A stretch of 64,000 bases of DNA from Cryptosporangium arvum DSM 44712 (GTDB lineage: Bacteria > Actinomycetota > Actinomycetes > Mycobacteriales > Cryptosporangiaceae). The notes under the pieces were generated by a model. It had not been told where the DNA came from. It ran no database searches and saw only the letters and a list, made by a program, of their open reading frames with translations. The translations under genes and the position numbers were made by a program. Position 1 is the stretch's first letter, and the number at the start of each line of letters is the position of its first letter. The stretch is from NCBI RefSeq assembly GCF_000585375.1, contig NZ_KK073874.1, forward strand, positions 5,920,894 to 5,984,893. Direction: 5' to 3'. Of the stretch, positions 27,762 through 36,773 are shown one piece after another.

Positions 27762-29168
27762 ATGGACGAGCTCTGGGCCCTGGACGCGACCGAACTGGCT
27801 GACCGGCTGCGCCGGCGGGACGTCTCCGCCCGGGAGGTCGTGGCCGCGCACCTCGCGCGGATCGAGCAGGTGAACCCGACGATCAACGCGATCGTCACGC
27901 TCGACGCCGAGGGAGCGCTGGACGCCGCCGCGGCCGCCGACGAGGCGCTGGCCGGTGGCGCCGAACCGGGCCCGCTGCACGGGCTGCCGATCGCGTTCAA
28001 GGACACCCACGACACCGCCGGGATGCGCACCACCTACGGCTCCCCGCTCTTCGCCGACCACGTCCCGGCCGCGAACACGCTCATCGTCCAGCGCATCGCG
28101 GACGCCGGCGCGATCCGCGTCGGCAAGACGAACGTGCCGGAGTTCGCCGCCGGCTCGCACACGTTCAACACGCTGTTCGGCGTCACCCGCAACCCGTACG
28201 ACCCGACCCGCTCGGCCGGCGGGAGCAGCGGCGGCGCGGCGGCCGCCCTCGCCGCGCGGCTCCTGCCGATCGCCGACGGCAGCGACATGGGTGGCTCGCT
28301 GCGCAACCCGGCGTCGTTCTGCAACGTCGTCGGGTTCCGGCCCACCCCCGGCCGGGTTCCGACGGTCCCCACCGACGACCCGTGGGACACGCTCGGCACG
28401 TCGGGGCCGATGGCCCGCACGGTCGCCGACGTCGCGCTCCTGCTGTCGGTGGTCGCCGGCCCCGACCCCCGCTCCCCGATCGCGCTCGACGACCCCGGCG
28501 CGACGTTCCGCGCACCGCTCGCCGCCGACCTGGGCGGGGTCCGCGTCGCCTGGAGCCCCGACCTCGGCGGGCTGCCGCTCGACCCGGACGTGCGCGCGGT
28601 CCTGTCCGGCGCGCCCGGCGTCTTCACCGCGCTCGGCGCGCACGTCGACGCGGCCACCCCGGACCTCACCGAGGCCGAACTCGTGTTCCGGACGCTGCGC
28701 GCGAACGCGTTCGAGGTCGCGTACGGCGCGACCTTCGACGAGCAGCCGGAGCAGTTCAAGCCCGCGCTGGCCTGGAACATCTCCCAGGGCCGCACGCTCA
28801 GCCGCGGCGACGTCGGCCGGGCCCGCACCGCCTGGGGCCGCCTCTACACCGCCGCCGCCGCGTTCTGGGACACCTACGACGTCCTGATCGCGCCGGTGAG
28901 CCAGGTCCCGCCGTTCCCGGCCGACTGGGAGTACCCCCGCACCGTCGGCGAGGCCGAGCAGCACTCCTACCTCGACTGGATGCGCTCGGCCTATCACGTC
29001 ACCGTGCTCGGCGCCCCGGCGATCTCGGTCCCGGCCGGGTTCACCCCGACCGGCCTCCCGGTCGGTCTCCAGATCGTCACCCGCCCCCGCTCCGACCTGT
29101 TCACCCTCCGGGTGGCGGCCGCGTTCGAGGCCGCGACGAACCACGGCCGCCACCGCCCCACGCTCTGA
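27762..29168 (+). CDS. amidase-signature hydrolase
   Basis: A 468-residue amidase-signature enzyme that hydrolyses a C-N amide bond in the cytoplasm. The Ser-cisSer-Lys triad is visible: Lys80 in AFKD, Ser155 in AGGSSGG, and Ser179 in DMGGSLRNPA. The C-terminal APAISVPAGFTPTGLPVGLQIV is also typical. It follows the NMT1-type importer in the same direction, so the imported compound may be an amide, but the 131-base gap leaves cotranscription open. GatA is less likely: there is no gatB or gatC here, and the sequence resembles general amidases. Confidence 0.9.
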   Translation: MDELWALDATELADRLRRRDVSAREVVAAHLARIEQVNPTINAIVTLDAEGALDAAAAADEALAGGAEPGPLHGLPIAFKDTHDTAGMRTTYGSPLFADHVPAANTLIVQRIADAGAIRVGKTNVPEFAAGSHTFNTLFGVTRNPYDPTRSAGGSSGGAAAALAARLLPIADGSDMGGSLRNPASFCNVVGFRPTPGRVPTVPTDDPWDTLGTSGPMARTVADVALLLSVVAGPDPRSPIALDDPGATFRAPLAADLGGVRVAWSPDLGGLPLDPDVRAVLSGAPGVFTALGAHVDAATPDLTEAELVFRTLRANAFEVAYGATFDEQPEQFKPALAWNISQGRTLSRGDVGRARTAWGRLYTAAAAFWDTYDVLIAPVSQVPPFPADWEYPRTVGEAEQHSYLDWMRSAYHVTVLGAPAISVPAGFTPTGLPVGLQIVTRPRSDLFTLRVAAAFEAATNHGRHRPTL

Positions 29169-29240
29169 ACCGCCGGCGCCGACGGGTCGGGCGCCCCGGC
29201 GCGCCAGGGCGGGCTGTCGCGTCCGGGGCGGGCTGGCGCG

Positions 29241-30425
29241 TCAGGACGCGCCGGCGCTGCGGGGTGAGGTGCGGATCCGGCAGGTGGCGTCGACGAGCGG
29301 CGCCGGTCGGACGCGCCGGCCCCAGGCCTCCAGCAGCGAGTCCTCGATGTGCAGGTCGTGCACACGCAGCCGGTAGACCGGCACGTCGGGGGTCGCCGGA
29401 CACAGCACCCTGGTCGCGACGGCGTCGTTGTGCACGTACCGCACGCCGCCGCTCTCCGACAGGATCGCGGTCAGCTCGTCGTCGGAGGCCACCACGTACC
29501 CGCGGATGCTCGTCGACTCCCCGTCCGGGCCGGTCAGCGTGGTGACGGTCAGCGGCAGCACCGGCATCGTCATCGAGGTGGCCGCGGCGGCGACCGAGAA
29601 CGCCAGCACCGCGACCGGCCCGACGACGGCCAGCGGCAGCGCGAACCACCGCGGCACCCGCCCGCCGACGCCGAGCGCGAGCGCCGGTGGCACCGCGAAC
29701 ATCGCGAGCGCCAGGTGGGCCCGCTGGGCGTGGGCGTCGACGAGCGTCGGCCAGATGACGGCGGCGTACGCGGCGAGCACCACCCCGAGCACCGCGAGGC
29801 GGTGACGTGGCCGGGCCGCGCGCCACTCCCGGGTGGCTTGCGCGACGAGCACGAACGCGGGGATCAGCAGCGGCAGGTACAGGATCTGCCAAGTGGCCAG
29901 CGCCAGCCCGAACACCGCGGCCAGCAGCCACGGTGGTGTGCGGCTCGTCCAGCGCGCGAGCCACCGCTGCTCGAAGCCCGGGGCGCGGCTCAGCACGCCG
30001 CCGAGCGCGAACGCGAGCACCAGGACGCCGGTGACCAGGCGCATGCTGACCAGGAACGTCGTCGCGAACAGGTTCACCGGGTTGACGTTCTGCACCAGCA
30101 GCAGCGTCGTCTGGAACTGGCCACCGGCCTCGATCCAGAGCCGCAGCAGCGAGAGCGCCGCCGGAAAAGCCACCGCGAGGCTCCAGAACGACTGCGACCC
30201 GGAACGCGCAGGCGGCTCGACCGCCTCGGCACCCCGCCGCGCCGCGCCGGGCCCGACGGCGGTCGCGGCGGGCACGGCGGCGGGCACGGCGGCGGGCACG
30301 GCAGGCGCGGCGGGTTCGGCTTGTGCCGTTGGCACGGCGGGCGCGGCCGGACGGGCCGGCCTGGGCGGGCGCGTGAGCCGGCTGCGGGCCGCGGGGAGGC
30401 TCGACGAGCGGCGGTGCCGCGTCAT
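29241..30425 (-). CDS. polytopic membrane protein with extracytoplasmic C-terminal domain
   Basis: A 394-residue protein. The first 75 residues are Pro/Ala/Arg-rich with AAVPAAVPAATA repeats. About 80-275 hold seven or so hydrophobic helices. A soluble C-terminal domain of about 110 residues (GPDGESTSIRGYVVASDDELTAIL... HDLHIEDSLLEAWGRR) follows the last helix and is probably outside. Its ATG overlaps the stop of the upstream solute-binding lipoprotein gene (ATGA), so the two are coupled and may work together. No family recognised. Confidence 0.65.
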   Translation of the reverse strand: MTRHRRSSSLPAARSRLTRPPRPARPAAPAVPTAQAEPAAPAVPAAVPAAVPAATAVGPGAARRGAEAVEPPARSGSQSFWSLAVAFPAALSLLRLWIEAGGQFQTTLLLVQNVNPVNLFATTFLVSMRLVTGVLVLAFALGGVLSRAPGFEQRWLARWTSRTPPWLLAAVFGLALATWQILYLPLLIPAFVLVAQATREWRAARPRHRLAVLGVVLAAYAAVIWPTLVDAHAQRAHLALAMFAVPPALALGVGGRVPRWFALPLAVVGPVAVLAFSVAAAATSMTMPVLPLTVTTLTGPDGESTSIRGYVVASDDELTAILSESGGVRYVHNDAVATRVLCPATPDVPVYRLRVHDLHIEDSLLEAWGRRVRPAPLVDATCRIRTSPRSAGAS

Positions 30426-31360
30426 TCGGCCGGGTACTTGGCGTCGCTGTCGATGAGGTCCGGCGGGTCGTCGGGTTTCGGCTGGGTGAGCGGGCCGAGC
30501 CCGGACAGGTACCGGCGGTAGGCCTGGTCCCACGCCGTCACCTCACCCTTGCGGTCGGCCCGGTAGCTCTTGTCCAGGTAGTAGTCGACGAGTTCCCGCA
30601 GCGCGGTGTTCGACTTCTGCACCCCGACGCCGATCCGCTCGACCGCCGTGCCACCGCCCTCGATCTGCAGTTCGACGTCGATGATCGAGTACTGGGTGCG
30701 GTGCTCCTCGTACAGGCCGAGCAGCACCGACCGGTCCGTGCTGATGGCGTCGTACTCGCCGTTCCGCATTTTCTGGAAGCAGAGCATGTCGCTGCCTTCG
30801 GAGCGGAACGGGATCCCGCGTTGCGTCAACAGCCGCTCCGACGTGGTTCCGGCACTGGTGCACATGCGGTACTTCGGGTTCTCGAGGTCCTGCACCGTGC
30901 GGATCCGTCCGGCCAGCTCGGTACGCACCATCACGGCCTGGTCGACGACCAGGTACGGCCCGGCGAGCAGCACCTCGTTCTTGCGCGCGTCGGTGATCGA
31001 CAGGCTCGCGAACACCAGGTCGACCCGGTCCTGCTGGAGCGCCTCGATCCGATCGGCGACGTTGACCAGCGGCACCCACCGGACCTTGCCCTCGTAGCCG
31101 AGGTTGGCCGCGACGTACTTCGCGACATCGACGTCGAAGCCGGCGTGATTGCCCTTCCCGTCCAGGAACCCGAGCAGCGGCTGCCAGTCGTACACCCCGA
31201 TCCGCAGCTGGTTCGGCCGGTTGTCGTCGAGCAGGCCCGCCTGGTCGAGCTTCTTCTGCACGGTCGCGCGGTCGGGCTCCCCGGTCCGGCCGTGGCAGGC
31301 GGCCACCGCGGCGACCACCACGAGCAGCAGCAGGCAGAGAACCCTGAGCGTGGTGCGCAC
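30422..31360 (-). CDS. family 3 solute-binding lipoprotein (GluB-like), without its own transporter
   Basis: A 312-residue protein with a lipoprotein signal (LLLLVVVAAVAAC, lipid Cys near residue 22) and the polar amino-acid binding fold: RIGVYDWQPLLGFLDGKGNHAGFDVDVAKYVAANLG, then VDLVFASLSITDARKNEVLLAGPYLVVDQAVMV. Such proteins bind amino acids such as glutamate outside the membrane. Here no permease or ATPase gene follows; a polytopic protein of unknown type does, overlapping by 4 bases. It may be a sensor or an orphan binding protein. The GTG at 31360 is chosen as the first start before the signal peptide. Confidence 0.85.
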   Translation of the reverse strand: MRTTLRVLCLLLLVVVAAVAACHGRTGEPDRATVQKKLDQAGLLDDNRPNQLRIGVYDWQPLLGFLDGKGNHAGFDVDVAKYVAANLGYEGKVRWVPLVNVADRIEALQQDRVDLVFASLSITDARKNEVLLAGPYLVVDQAVMVRTELAGRIRTVQDLENPKYRMCTSAGTTSERLLTQRGIPFRSEGSDMLCFQKMRNGEYDAISTDRSVLLGLYEEHRTQYSIIDVELQIEGGGTAVERIGVGVQKSNTALRELVDYYLDKSYRADRKGEVTAWDQAYRRYLSGLGPLTQPKPDDPPDLIDSDAKYPAE

Positions 31361-31549
31361 CTGGCATCGACCCCTTCCTCACCCTTGGTGAGTCGATTAG
31401 CACACACAGTGACAGCGACATCACGGAGATTTTGTCCCGCCACACGCCGACTGTCGGGGAACCGACTGCTCACAGCGCGCGTTGACCGGGCACAAGGGAG
31501 GAATCCACCCGGCTTCCCCCATTGCTGACTTCGTGTCCGAGGAGATGTT

Positions 31550-32563
31550 GTGGTCTTCAGGAAGTTGATGCACGCCTTCGGCGCCGGCGGACCGTCCGTC
31601 GACACCGTGCTGGAGCGCAGCGACTGCCGGCCCGGCGAGCTCTTGCGGGGTGAGGTGCGGCTGCGCGGTGGCGACCGCACCGTCACCATCGAGCGCATCG
31701 AGCTGGGCCTCGTCACCCGCGTCGAGTTCGAGGGTGGCGACCACGAGCAGGCCGGCGGCGTCGAGTTCGCGCGGCTACCGCTCAACAGCCGGTTCGAGCT
31801 GCGTGAGAACACCGACCAGACGATTCCGTTCCAGTTCCCGGTGCCGTGGGAGGCGCCGGTCACCGCGGTGTTCGGCCAGCCGCTGCGCGGCATGGCGGTG
31901 GGGCTCAAGACCGAGGTGGCGGTCGCGAAGGCGATCGACGCCGGCGACCTCGACGCCGTACGCATCCACCCGCTGCCGGCCCAGGAGCTGTTCCTGGACG
32001 CGGTCGCCCGGCTCGGGTTCTCGTTCCGCAGCGCGGACGTGGAGTACGGCCAGCTGCGCGGCGTGCCCCAGCAGCTGCCGTTCTACCAGGAGATCGAGTT
32101 CTTCCCGGCCCCGCAGTACTCCGGGCGCCTGAACGAGCTCGAGGTCACGTTCGTGGCCGACCCGCACGCGGTCGACGTCGTCCTCGAGGTCGACAAGCGC
32201 GGCGGACTGTTCAGCGGCGGCGCCGACACGTTCCACCACCTGCGTATCGACTACGCGACGGCCGAGGCCACCGACTGGGCCGGCTACCTCGACGGGTGGC
32301 TCCAGCAGCTGCTCGCGAACGCCGGCGGCTTCGGCGGCCACGGAGCGGCCGCGTTCGGCGGGCACGGGGGCCACGGCGGGTACGGGGGGCACGGGGGTTA
32401 CGGCAGCCACGGCCACCACGGGCACCGCCGTCACCGCAGCGGCCCGGGCATGGGCGCGATCGCCGGGGGCGCCGCCGCCGGGTTTGTCGGCGGCATGGTC
32501 GCCGGCGAGGTCTTCGAGGAGGTCTTCGACGACGACGGCGGCGACGACGAGGGCTTCTTCTGA
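31550..32563 (+). CDS. Spo0M/SpoOM-family arrestin-like protein
   Basis: A 337-residue protein. Residues 1-250 are the Spo0M beta-sandwich: MVFRKLMHAFGAGGPSVDTVLERSDCRPGELLRGEVRLRGGD, the TIPFQFPVPWEAPVT segment, and a VDVVLEVDKRGG. Spo0M influences sporulation and cell division in Bacillus; the actinobacterial role is unclear. The tail from about 265 is Gly/His/Tyr-rich (GGHGGYGGHGGYGSHGHHGHRRH), then a Gly/Ala helix (GAIAGGAAAGFVGGMVAGEVF) and an acidic end. The His-rich part could bind metal and the Gly-zipper-like helix could meet the membrane. GTG 31550 follows gaggag. Confidence 0.85.
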   Translation: MVFRKLMHAFGAGGPSVDTVLERSDCRPGELLRGEVRLRGGDRTVTIERIELGLVTRVEFEGGDHEQAGGVEFARLPLNSRFELRENTDQTIPFQFPVPWEAPVTAVFGQPLRGMAVGLKTEVAVAKAIDAGDLDAVRIHPLPAQELFLDAVARLGFSFRSADVEYGQLRGVPQQLPFYQEIEFFPAPQYSGRLNELEVTFVADPHAVDVVLEVDKRGGLFSGGADTFHHLRIDYATAEATDWAGYLDGWLQQLLANAGGFGGHGAAAFGGHGGHGGYGGHGGYGSHGHHGHRRHRSGPGMGAIAGGAAAGFVGGMVAGEVFEEVFDDDGGDDEGFF

Positions 32564-32650
32564 CCGCCCGCGCCGGCCGGCCCGGGGCCGGCCGGCGCAC
32601 CGTTCACGCCGCCGGCCCGCGCACCGCGGTCGGCGGCCGGCGGACGTCGC

Positions 32651-33577
32651 TCAGCCGCGGATCGGCACCGCGGCGATCGGGGCGGGGATTCGCTCCGTCG
32701 CGGTGAGCAGCGTGCGGGCGTCCGCGGTGTAGGCGATCGCCTCGCCCTGGCGGCTCTCCGGCAGGTTGATGTGGCGCGGAACCTGCGTCGTCACCACCCG
32801 CGCGAGATCGCCGCGCGGCGCGTACCACTCGAACGCCCGGTCGTAGGTGCGCAGCACGGCCCGGGTGCCGTCCTTCGACACCGCTCCCCCGGTGATCAGA
32901 CGGCTCCGGGCCCGGCAGTCCGGGCACGCCCGGCGCAGGTCGACCCGGCCGGCCAGGCGCAGCGAGCCGGTCGGCTTCAGGGGGCCGTCGGCGACGTAGA
33001 GACCGGCCGGTTCGCTGCTCTTCGTCGCGATCAGCACCTGGCCGCCGCGGGCCAGGAGCAGCGCCTCGGCGTCGTGGGCTCCGTCGGGGTAGCGCAGGTC
33101 GAACCGGGTCACCGCGGTCGACGCCGTGCCCATCCGCCAGCGGAACAGGGAGACCACGGTGCGGTACGTGGTGTTACCGCCGATGTCGGCGATCCACAGG
33201 TTGTTCTGGTGGTCCAGAGCGATGTCCTCGGTGTCGAACCGCTTGCCGGTGCGCGGCGTCGCGTTCGGGTCGTGGGCCGCGGGAGCCCGCAGCACCGCAC
33301 GACGGATCGGGCGGCACCCGGCGTCGAGCCGCCAGACCACCGGGCCGGTGTCGTTGACGACCATGAAGCCGCCGGGCCGCTCGACCAGTCCGCTGATCTG
33401 ACCGAGCCGCCGGTCGGCCACGACGCACCGGGTGACCGGGCGTCCCAGCTCACGCAGCGTGGCCCGGCCGTTCGCGCGGGCCGGGTGGCCCGCCGCCGTG
33501 ATCGTGAGCCCGCCCGCGACGACCGCGCCGGTCAAGACTGTGCTCAGCGCCCTCAGGGTTCGCCGCCTCGTACGCAC
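32651..33577 (-). CDS. secreted protein, possible beta-propeller
   Basis: A 308-residue protein with a Sec-type signal peptide (MRTRRRTLRALSTVLTGAVVAGGLTITAAGHPARA). The mature part has short beta-rich repeats with NDTGPVVWRLD, LDHQNNLWIADIGGN, RTVVSLFRW and GGQVLIATKSSEPAGLYV, typical of secreted propeller-like proteins of unknown function. It has a CPDC pair near residue 222. The GTG at 33577 follows a ggggg stretch. No operon partner. Confidence 0.7.
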   Translation of the reverse strand: MRTRRRTLRALSTVLTGAVVAGGLTITAAGHPARANGRATLRELGRPVTRCVVADRRLGQISGLVERPGGFMVVNDTGPVVWRLDAGCRPIRRAVLRAPAAHDPNATPRTGKRFDTEDIALDHQNNLWIADIGGNTTYRTVVSLFRWRMGTASTAVTRFDLRYPDGAHDAEALLLARGGQVLIATKSSEPAGLYVADGPLKPTGSLRLAGRVDLRRACPDCRARSRLITGGAVSKDGTRAVLRTYDRAFEWYAPRGDLARVVTTQVPRHINLPESRQGEAIAYTADARTLLTATERIPAPIAAVPIRG

Positions 33578-33630
33578 CGCAACCCCCGTCCGCCCGTAAT
33601 GTCCGTTTCATCCGGGCGGTACGCACCGTA

Positions 33631-34641
33631 CTAGATCCGCTGCGAGCGCGCGGGCGCGCCTTCCGGATACAGCGAACCGAGCGCCGCCACCGTGTCGGCG
33701 ATCATCGCGCGCAGCTCCGGCGGGCCGAGCACCTCGACGTCCGCGCCGACCGCGAGGAAATCGCCGTGGGCCTTGCGGACGTGCTCGACCGGGATCCGGG
33801 TGCGGATCCAGCCGTCGGCGTCGGCCGGCTCGGCGTTCTCGTGCGCGGCCTGCACCATCGCCGGGCCGCCGAGCAGGTGTTGCAGCCGGTCGAGCCCCTG
33901 GGGGGAGATCCGCACCCGGGCCTCACCGCGGATCAGGCTCCGCTCGAAACGGCGGGTCCACTCATCCCAGTACTCGGCGAGCACGAAGCCCGGCGGGCGT
34001 TCGAACTGCTCCGGCTCCAGGTCGACGCCGAGCAGGTGCGAGACCTTGTACGCACGCACCTCGCCGTCCTCGGACCGGCGGGCCACGAAATACCAGACCC
34101 CGGCCTTGAGGACGACGCCGAGCGGGTCCCAGAGACGCTCGACCTCGCGAGGGGCCCGCCAGCGCCGGTACCGGGCGCGGATGCGGCGCTGGTTCCAGAC
34201 CGCGTCGGCGACCGCAGCAAGGTGCGGAACCGGCTCGGCCTCGCGGAACCAGCCCGGTGCGTCCAGGTGGAACCGTTCACGCATGCGCCCGGCCCGGGTG
34301 CGCAACTCGGCCGGGAGCGCCGCGAGCAACTTGAGCTCGGTGGCGGCCAGCTCGGTGCCGAGGCCGAGCGCGGCGGCCGGGCCGGGCATGCCGACGAGGA
34401 AGAGCGACTCGGCCTGGTCGATCGTCAGGCCGGTCAGCTTCGTGCGGTACCCGTCGACCAGCTGGTAGCCGCCGGCCGGGCCTCGGTCGGCGTAGAGGGG
34501 TACCCCGGCCGCGGAGAGCGCCTCCACGTCCCGGTACACCGTGCGCACCGACACCTCGAGCTCGTCCGCGAGCTCCTGCGCCGTCATCCGCCCCCGGGTC
34601 TGCACCAGGAGCAGCAGGGACAGCAGTCGGTCAGCGCGCAC
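33631..34641 (-). CDS. WYL-domain transcriptional regulator (YafY type)
   Basis: A 336-residue regulator. The N-terminal HTH (about 1-60, MRADRLLSLLLLVQTRGRMTAQELADELEVSVRTVYRDVEAL) is followed by a WYL ligand domain (about 145-225, with RARYRRWRAPREVERLWDPLGVVLKAGVWYFVARR) and a C-terminal extension domain. WYL domains bind nucleic acid or small ligands. It lies just behind prcA, where many actinobacteria have pafA-pafBC, but it is a single regulator of the general YafY type and not clearly PafB or PafC. A GTG start at 34641 is used. Confidence 0.88.
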   Translation of the reverse strand: MRADRLLSLLLLVQTRGRMTAQELADELEVSVRTVYRDVEALSAAGVPLYADRGPAGGYQLVDGYRTKLTGLTIDQAESLFLVGMPGPAAALGLGTELAATELKLLAALPAELRTRAGRMRERFHLDAPGWFREAEPVPHLAAVADAVWNQRRIRARYRRWRAPREVERLWDPLGVVLKAGVWYFVARRSEDGEVRAYKVSHLLGVDLEPEQFERPPGFVLAEYWDEWTRRFERSLIRGEARVRISPQGLDRLQHLLGGPAMVQAAHENAEPADADGWIRTRIPVEHVRKAHGDFLAVGADVEVLGPPELRAMIADTVAALGSLYPEGAPARSQRI

Positions 34642-34700
34642 ACCCCAGTGTCGCGCGGGATCCTGCCACCCCGTGACAGGTTCTCGGTCCGACGACGGGT

Positions 34701-34752
34701 TCTCGGGCCTTCAGCGGTCCCGGTAGGCCCGGGAAACGCTGACGGCCCGAGA
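34701..34752 (-). terminator. hairpin behind prcA
   Basis: tctcgggccttcagcg at 34701-34716 pairs with cgctgacggcccgaga at 34737-34752 with one mismatch and a 20-base loop that can itself fold (cccggtaggcccggg). It lies nine bases behind the prcA stop and likely ends the proteasome transcript. Confidence 0.6.
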
Positions 34753-34760
34753 CCCTGTGG

Positions 34761-35528
34761 TCAGGAGTCCTGCGACTCGTCCGACTCGGAGGTCTCGGTG
34801 GATTCCTCCGAGGACTCCTCGGTGGAATCCTCGGTGACGAGTAGGCCCTCCAGGGCCGCACCCACCAGACGACGGAACGCCCGGCCGGGGCGGGCACGGT
34901 CGAGGACCGCCACCTCGAGCTGCGCCGCGGACAACGTGCGCGGGTTGCCGTTCTCCCCGCCGATCGACGCGAGCGCATCGACCGCGACCTTCAGCGCCCC
35001 GCGCAGGTCGGCCTCCCGCGACTGCTTCTCGCGCAGCTGCGACGCGATCGCCTCGGACTGGCCGCCCATCGCGATGAAGCCGGGCTCGTCGGTGACCGAG
35101 CCGTCGTAGGTGAGCCGGTAGAGCTCGTCCGCGGCCGCCGACGCCCCGACCTGCGCGACGCAGACCTCGACCTCGAACGGCTTGGACTGCTCACCGAAGA
35201 TCGCGCCCAGCTGCTGCGCGAACGCGTTCACCAGCCCGCGCGCGGTGACGTCACGCCGGTCGTAGGAGTAGCCACGCAGGTCGGCGTAGCGCACGCCGAC
35301 CTGGCGCAGGGCCTCGAACTCGTTGTACTTGCCGACCGCCGCGTAACCGATGCGGTCGTAGATCTCGCTGACCTTGTGCAGCGCCTTCGACGGGTTCTCG
35401 GCGACGAACAGCACGCCGCCGGCGTAGCTGAGCACGACGACGCTGCGGCCGCGGGCGATGCCCTTGCGCGCGAACTCCGAGCGGTCGCGCATGAGCTGCT
35501 CGGGAGAGGCATAGAACTGCATTGCCAT
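34761..35528 (-). CDS. prcA: proteasome alpha subunit
   Basis: A 255-residue outer-ring subunit of the 20S proteasome. It starts [33 protein letters not shown], which matches actinobacterial PrcA and carries the gate-forming N-terminus. It has no catalytic Thr. The last 25 residues are an unusually Ser/Glu/Asp-rich tail ([21 protein letters not shown]). It follows prcB by 21 bases and is cotranscribed with it. With PrcB, ARC and Pup it degrades pupylated proteins. Confidence 0.97.
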   Translation of the reverse strand: MAMQFYASPEQLMRDRSEFARKGIARGRSVVVLSYAGGVLFVAENPSKALHKVSEIYDRIGYAAVGKYNEFEALRQVGVRYADLRGYSYDRRDVTARGLVNAFAQQLGAIFGEQSKPFEVEVCVAQVGASAAADELYRLTYDGSVTDEPGFIAMGGQSEAIASQLREKQSREADLRGALKVAVDALASIGGENGNPRTLSAAQLEVAVLDRARPGRAFRRLVGAALEGLLVTEDSTEESSEESTETSESDESQDS

Positions 35529-35549
35529 GTTTGCTGGATGCCCCTTCGC

Positions 35550-36374
35550 TTAGACGCCGGGATTGGCGGTACGGTCGGCGATCACCTCGGCGACGACCGC
35601 GCCCACCTCGTCGTCGGTCAGCCGGCGAACACCCTCGGCGTCGACGACCGCGAGGATCGGGTACAGCTTGCGGATCAGGTCGGGACCACCGGTCGCCGAG
35701 TCGTCGTCGGCGGCGTCGTAGAGCGACTCGACCAGGATGCGTACCGCACCGGCCTCGTCGAGCGACGGCTTCCAGAGCTTCTTCAGCGACGACTTGGCGA
35801 ACACCGAGCCGGAGCCCACCGAGGAGTAGCCCTGCTCCTCCCAGCAGCCGCCGGTGACGTCGAATCCGAAGATGCGGCCGGCCTTCGCCGGTTCCACGGC
35901 GTCGAGGTCGAACCCGGCGAAGAGCGGGATCACGGCCAGGCCCTGCAGCGCGGCGCCCAGGTTGCCGCGGATCATCGCCGAGAGCCGGTTGGCCTTGCCG
36001 TCGAGCGTGAGCGGCGTGCCCTCGATCTTCTCGTAGTGCTCGAGCTCGACCTGGTAGAGCCGGATCATCTCGATCGCGATACCCGCGGTACCGGCGATGC
36101 CGGCCACCGAGTACGAGTCGGTCGGGAAGACCTTCTCGATGTCACGCTGGGCGATCATGTTGCCCTGGGTGGCGCGGCGGTCGCCGCCCATCACCACGCC
36201 ACCGGAGTAGGTGGCGGCCACGATCGTCGTCCCGTGGGGCGCGATGGCCCCGTGGTCACCCGGCGGCAACGGACGCCGTCCGGGGAGCAGCTCGGGGGCC
36301 GCCTGGCCGAGGAAATCGGTGAACGACGATCCCCCCGGGGCGGTGAACAAGTTCGAGAAACGGCCCGTTGCCAC
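35550..36374 (-). CDS. prcB: proteasome beta subunit (proteolytic)
   Basis: A 274-residue N-terminal-nucleophile protease. A 48-residue propeptide ends in IAPHG, and self-cleavage would expose Thr49 of [23 protein letters not shown] as the catalytic residue. The Asp and Lys of the active site lie in GDRRATQGN and downstream. It forms the inner rings of the 20S core. pup lies 105 bases upstream with a strong hairpin in between, so prcBA may be uncoupled in part from pup. Confidence 0.97.
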   Translation of the reverse strand: MATGRFSNLFTAPGGSSFTDFLGQAAPELLPGRRPLPPGDHGAIAPHGTTIVAATYSGGVVMGGDRRATQGNMIAQRDIEKVFPTDSYSVAGIAGTAGIAIEMIRLYQVELEHYEKIEGTPLTLDGKANRLSAMIRGNLGAALQGLAVIPLFAGFDLDAVEPAKAGRIFGFDVTGGCWEEQGYSSVGSGSVFAKSSLKKLWKPSLDEAGAVRILVESLYDAADDDSATGGPDLIRKLYPILAVVDAEGVRRLTDDEVGAVVAEVIADRTANPGV

Positions 36375-36434
36375 CTGGATCCTCTCTCGTACGTCCGCGT
36401 GAATCTCTTCGCAACCCTACCGTCAGGTGCACGA

Positions 36435-36468
36435 AGGCCGCCCGGCAGCCATCGCTGCCGGGCGGCCT
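36435..36468 (-). terminator. 15-bp perfect hairpin between pup and prcB
   Basis: aggccgcccggcagc, loop catc, gctgccgggcggcct form a perfect 15-bp stem 11 bases after the pup stop codon and about 60 bases before prcB. It has no U tract. It may terminate or attenuate transcription so that Pup and the core are made in different amounts. Confidence 0.65.
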
Positions 36469-36479
36469 CCGTGAGGGGG

Positions 36480-36692
36480 CTACTCGCCGCCCTTCTGCAC
36501 GTATCCGCGGACGAACTCCTCCGCGTTCTCCTCGAGTACCGAGTCGATCTCGTCGAGCATGTCGTCGACGTCGGCGGTGATCTCCTCGACCCGCTCGGCT
36601 ACCTCAGGATTCGCCTCGACGGCCTCGACCTCGTCGACGTCCTGCCGGGCCCGACTGCTCTGCGACTGACCGCCGCTGTCCCTGGTGCTCAT
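36480..36692 (-). CDS. pup: prokaryotic ubiquitin-like protein Pup
   Basis: A 70-residue, very acidic, mostly disordered protein with the conserved helical region DDMLDEIDSVLEENAEEFVRGYVQKGGE. It is attached through its C-terminal Glu to Lys of target proteins. The end is GGE, not GGQ, so no deamidation by Dop is needed. dop lies 81 bases upstream and prcB downstream, the usual order. The ligase gene pafA is not seen in the window. Confidence 0.97.
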   Translation of the reverse strand: MSTRDSGGQSQSSRARQDVDEVEAVEANPEVAERVEEITADVDDMLDEIDSVLEENAEEFVRGYVQKGGE

Positions 36693-36773
36693 GGCGTCTC
36701 CCCTCGGTTCGCATCTCGACGGTACCTCCCCGGAAGGCCGATTGGCCCCGAGTTAACGCCCCGACTGTTTCAC

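Noticed and set aside
33631-34641. PafB or PafC
   Set aside because: The position behind prcA is suggestive, but it is a single WYL regulator of general YafY type and its usual partners pafA and a second WYL gene are missing.
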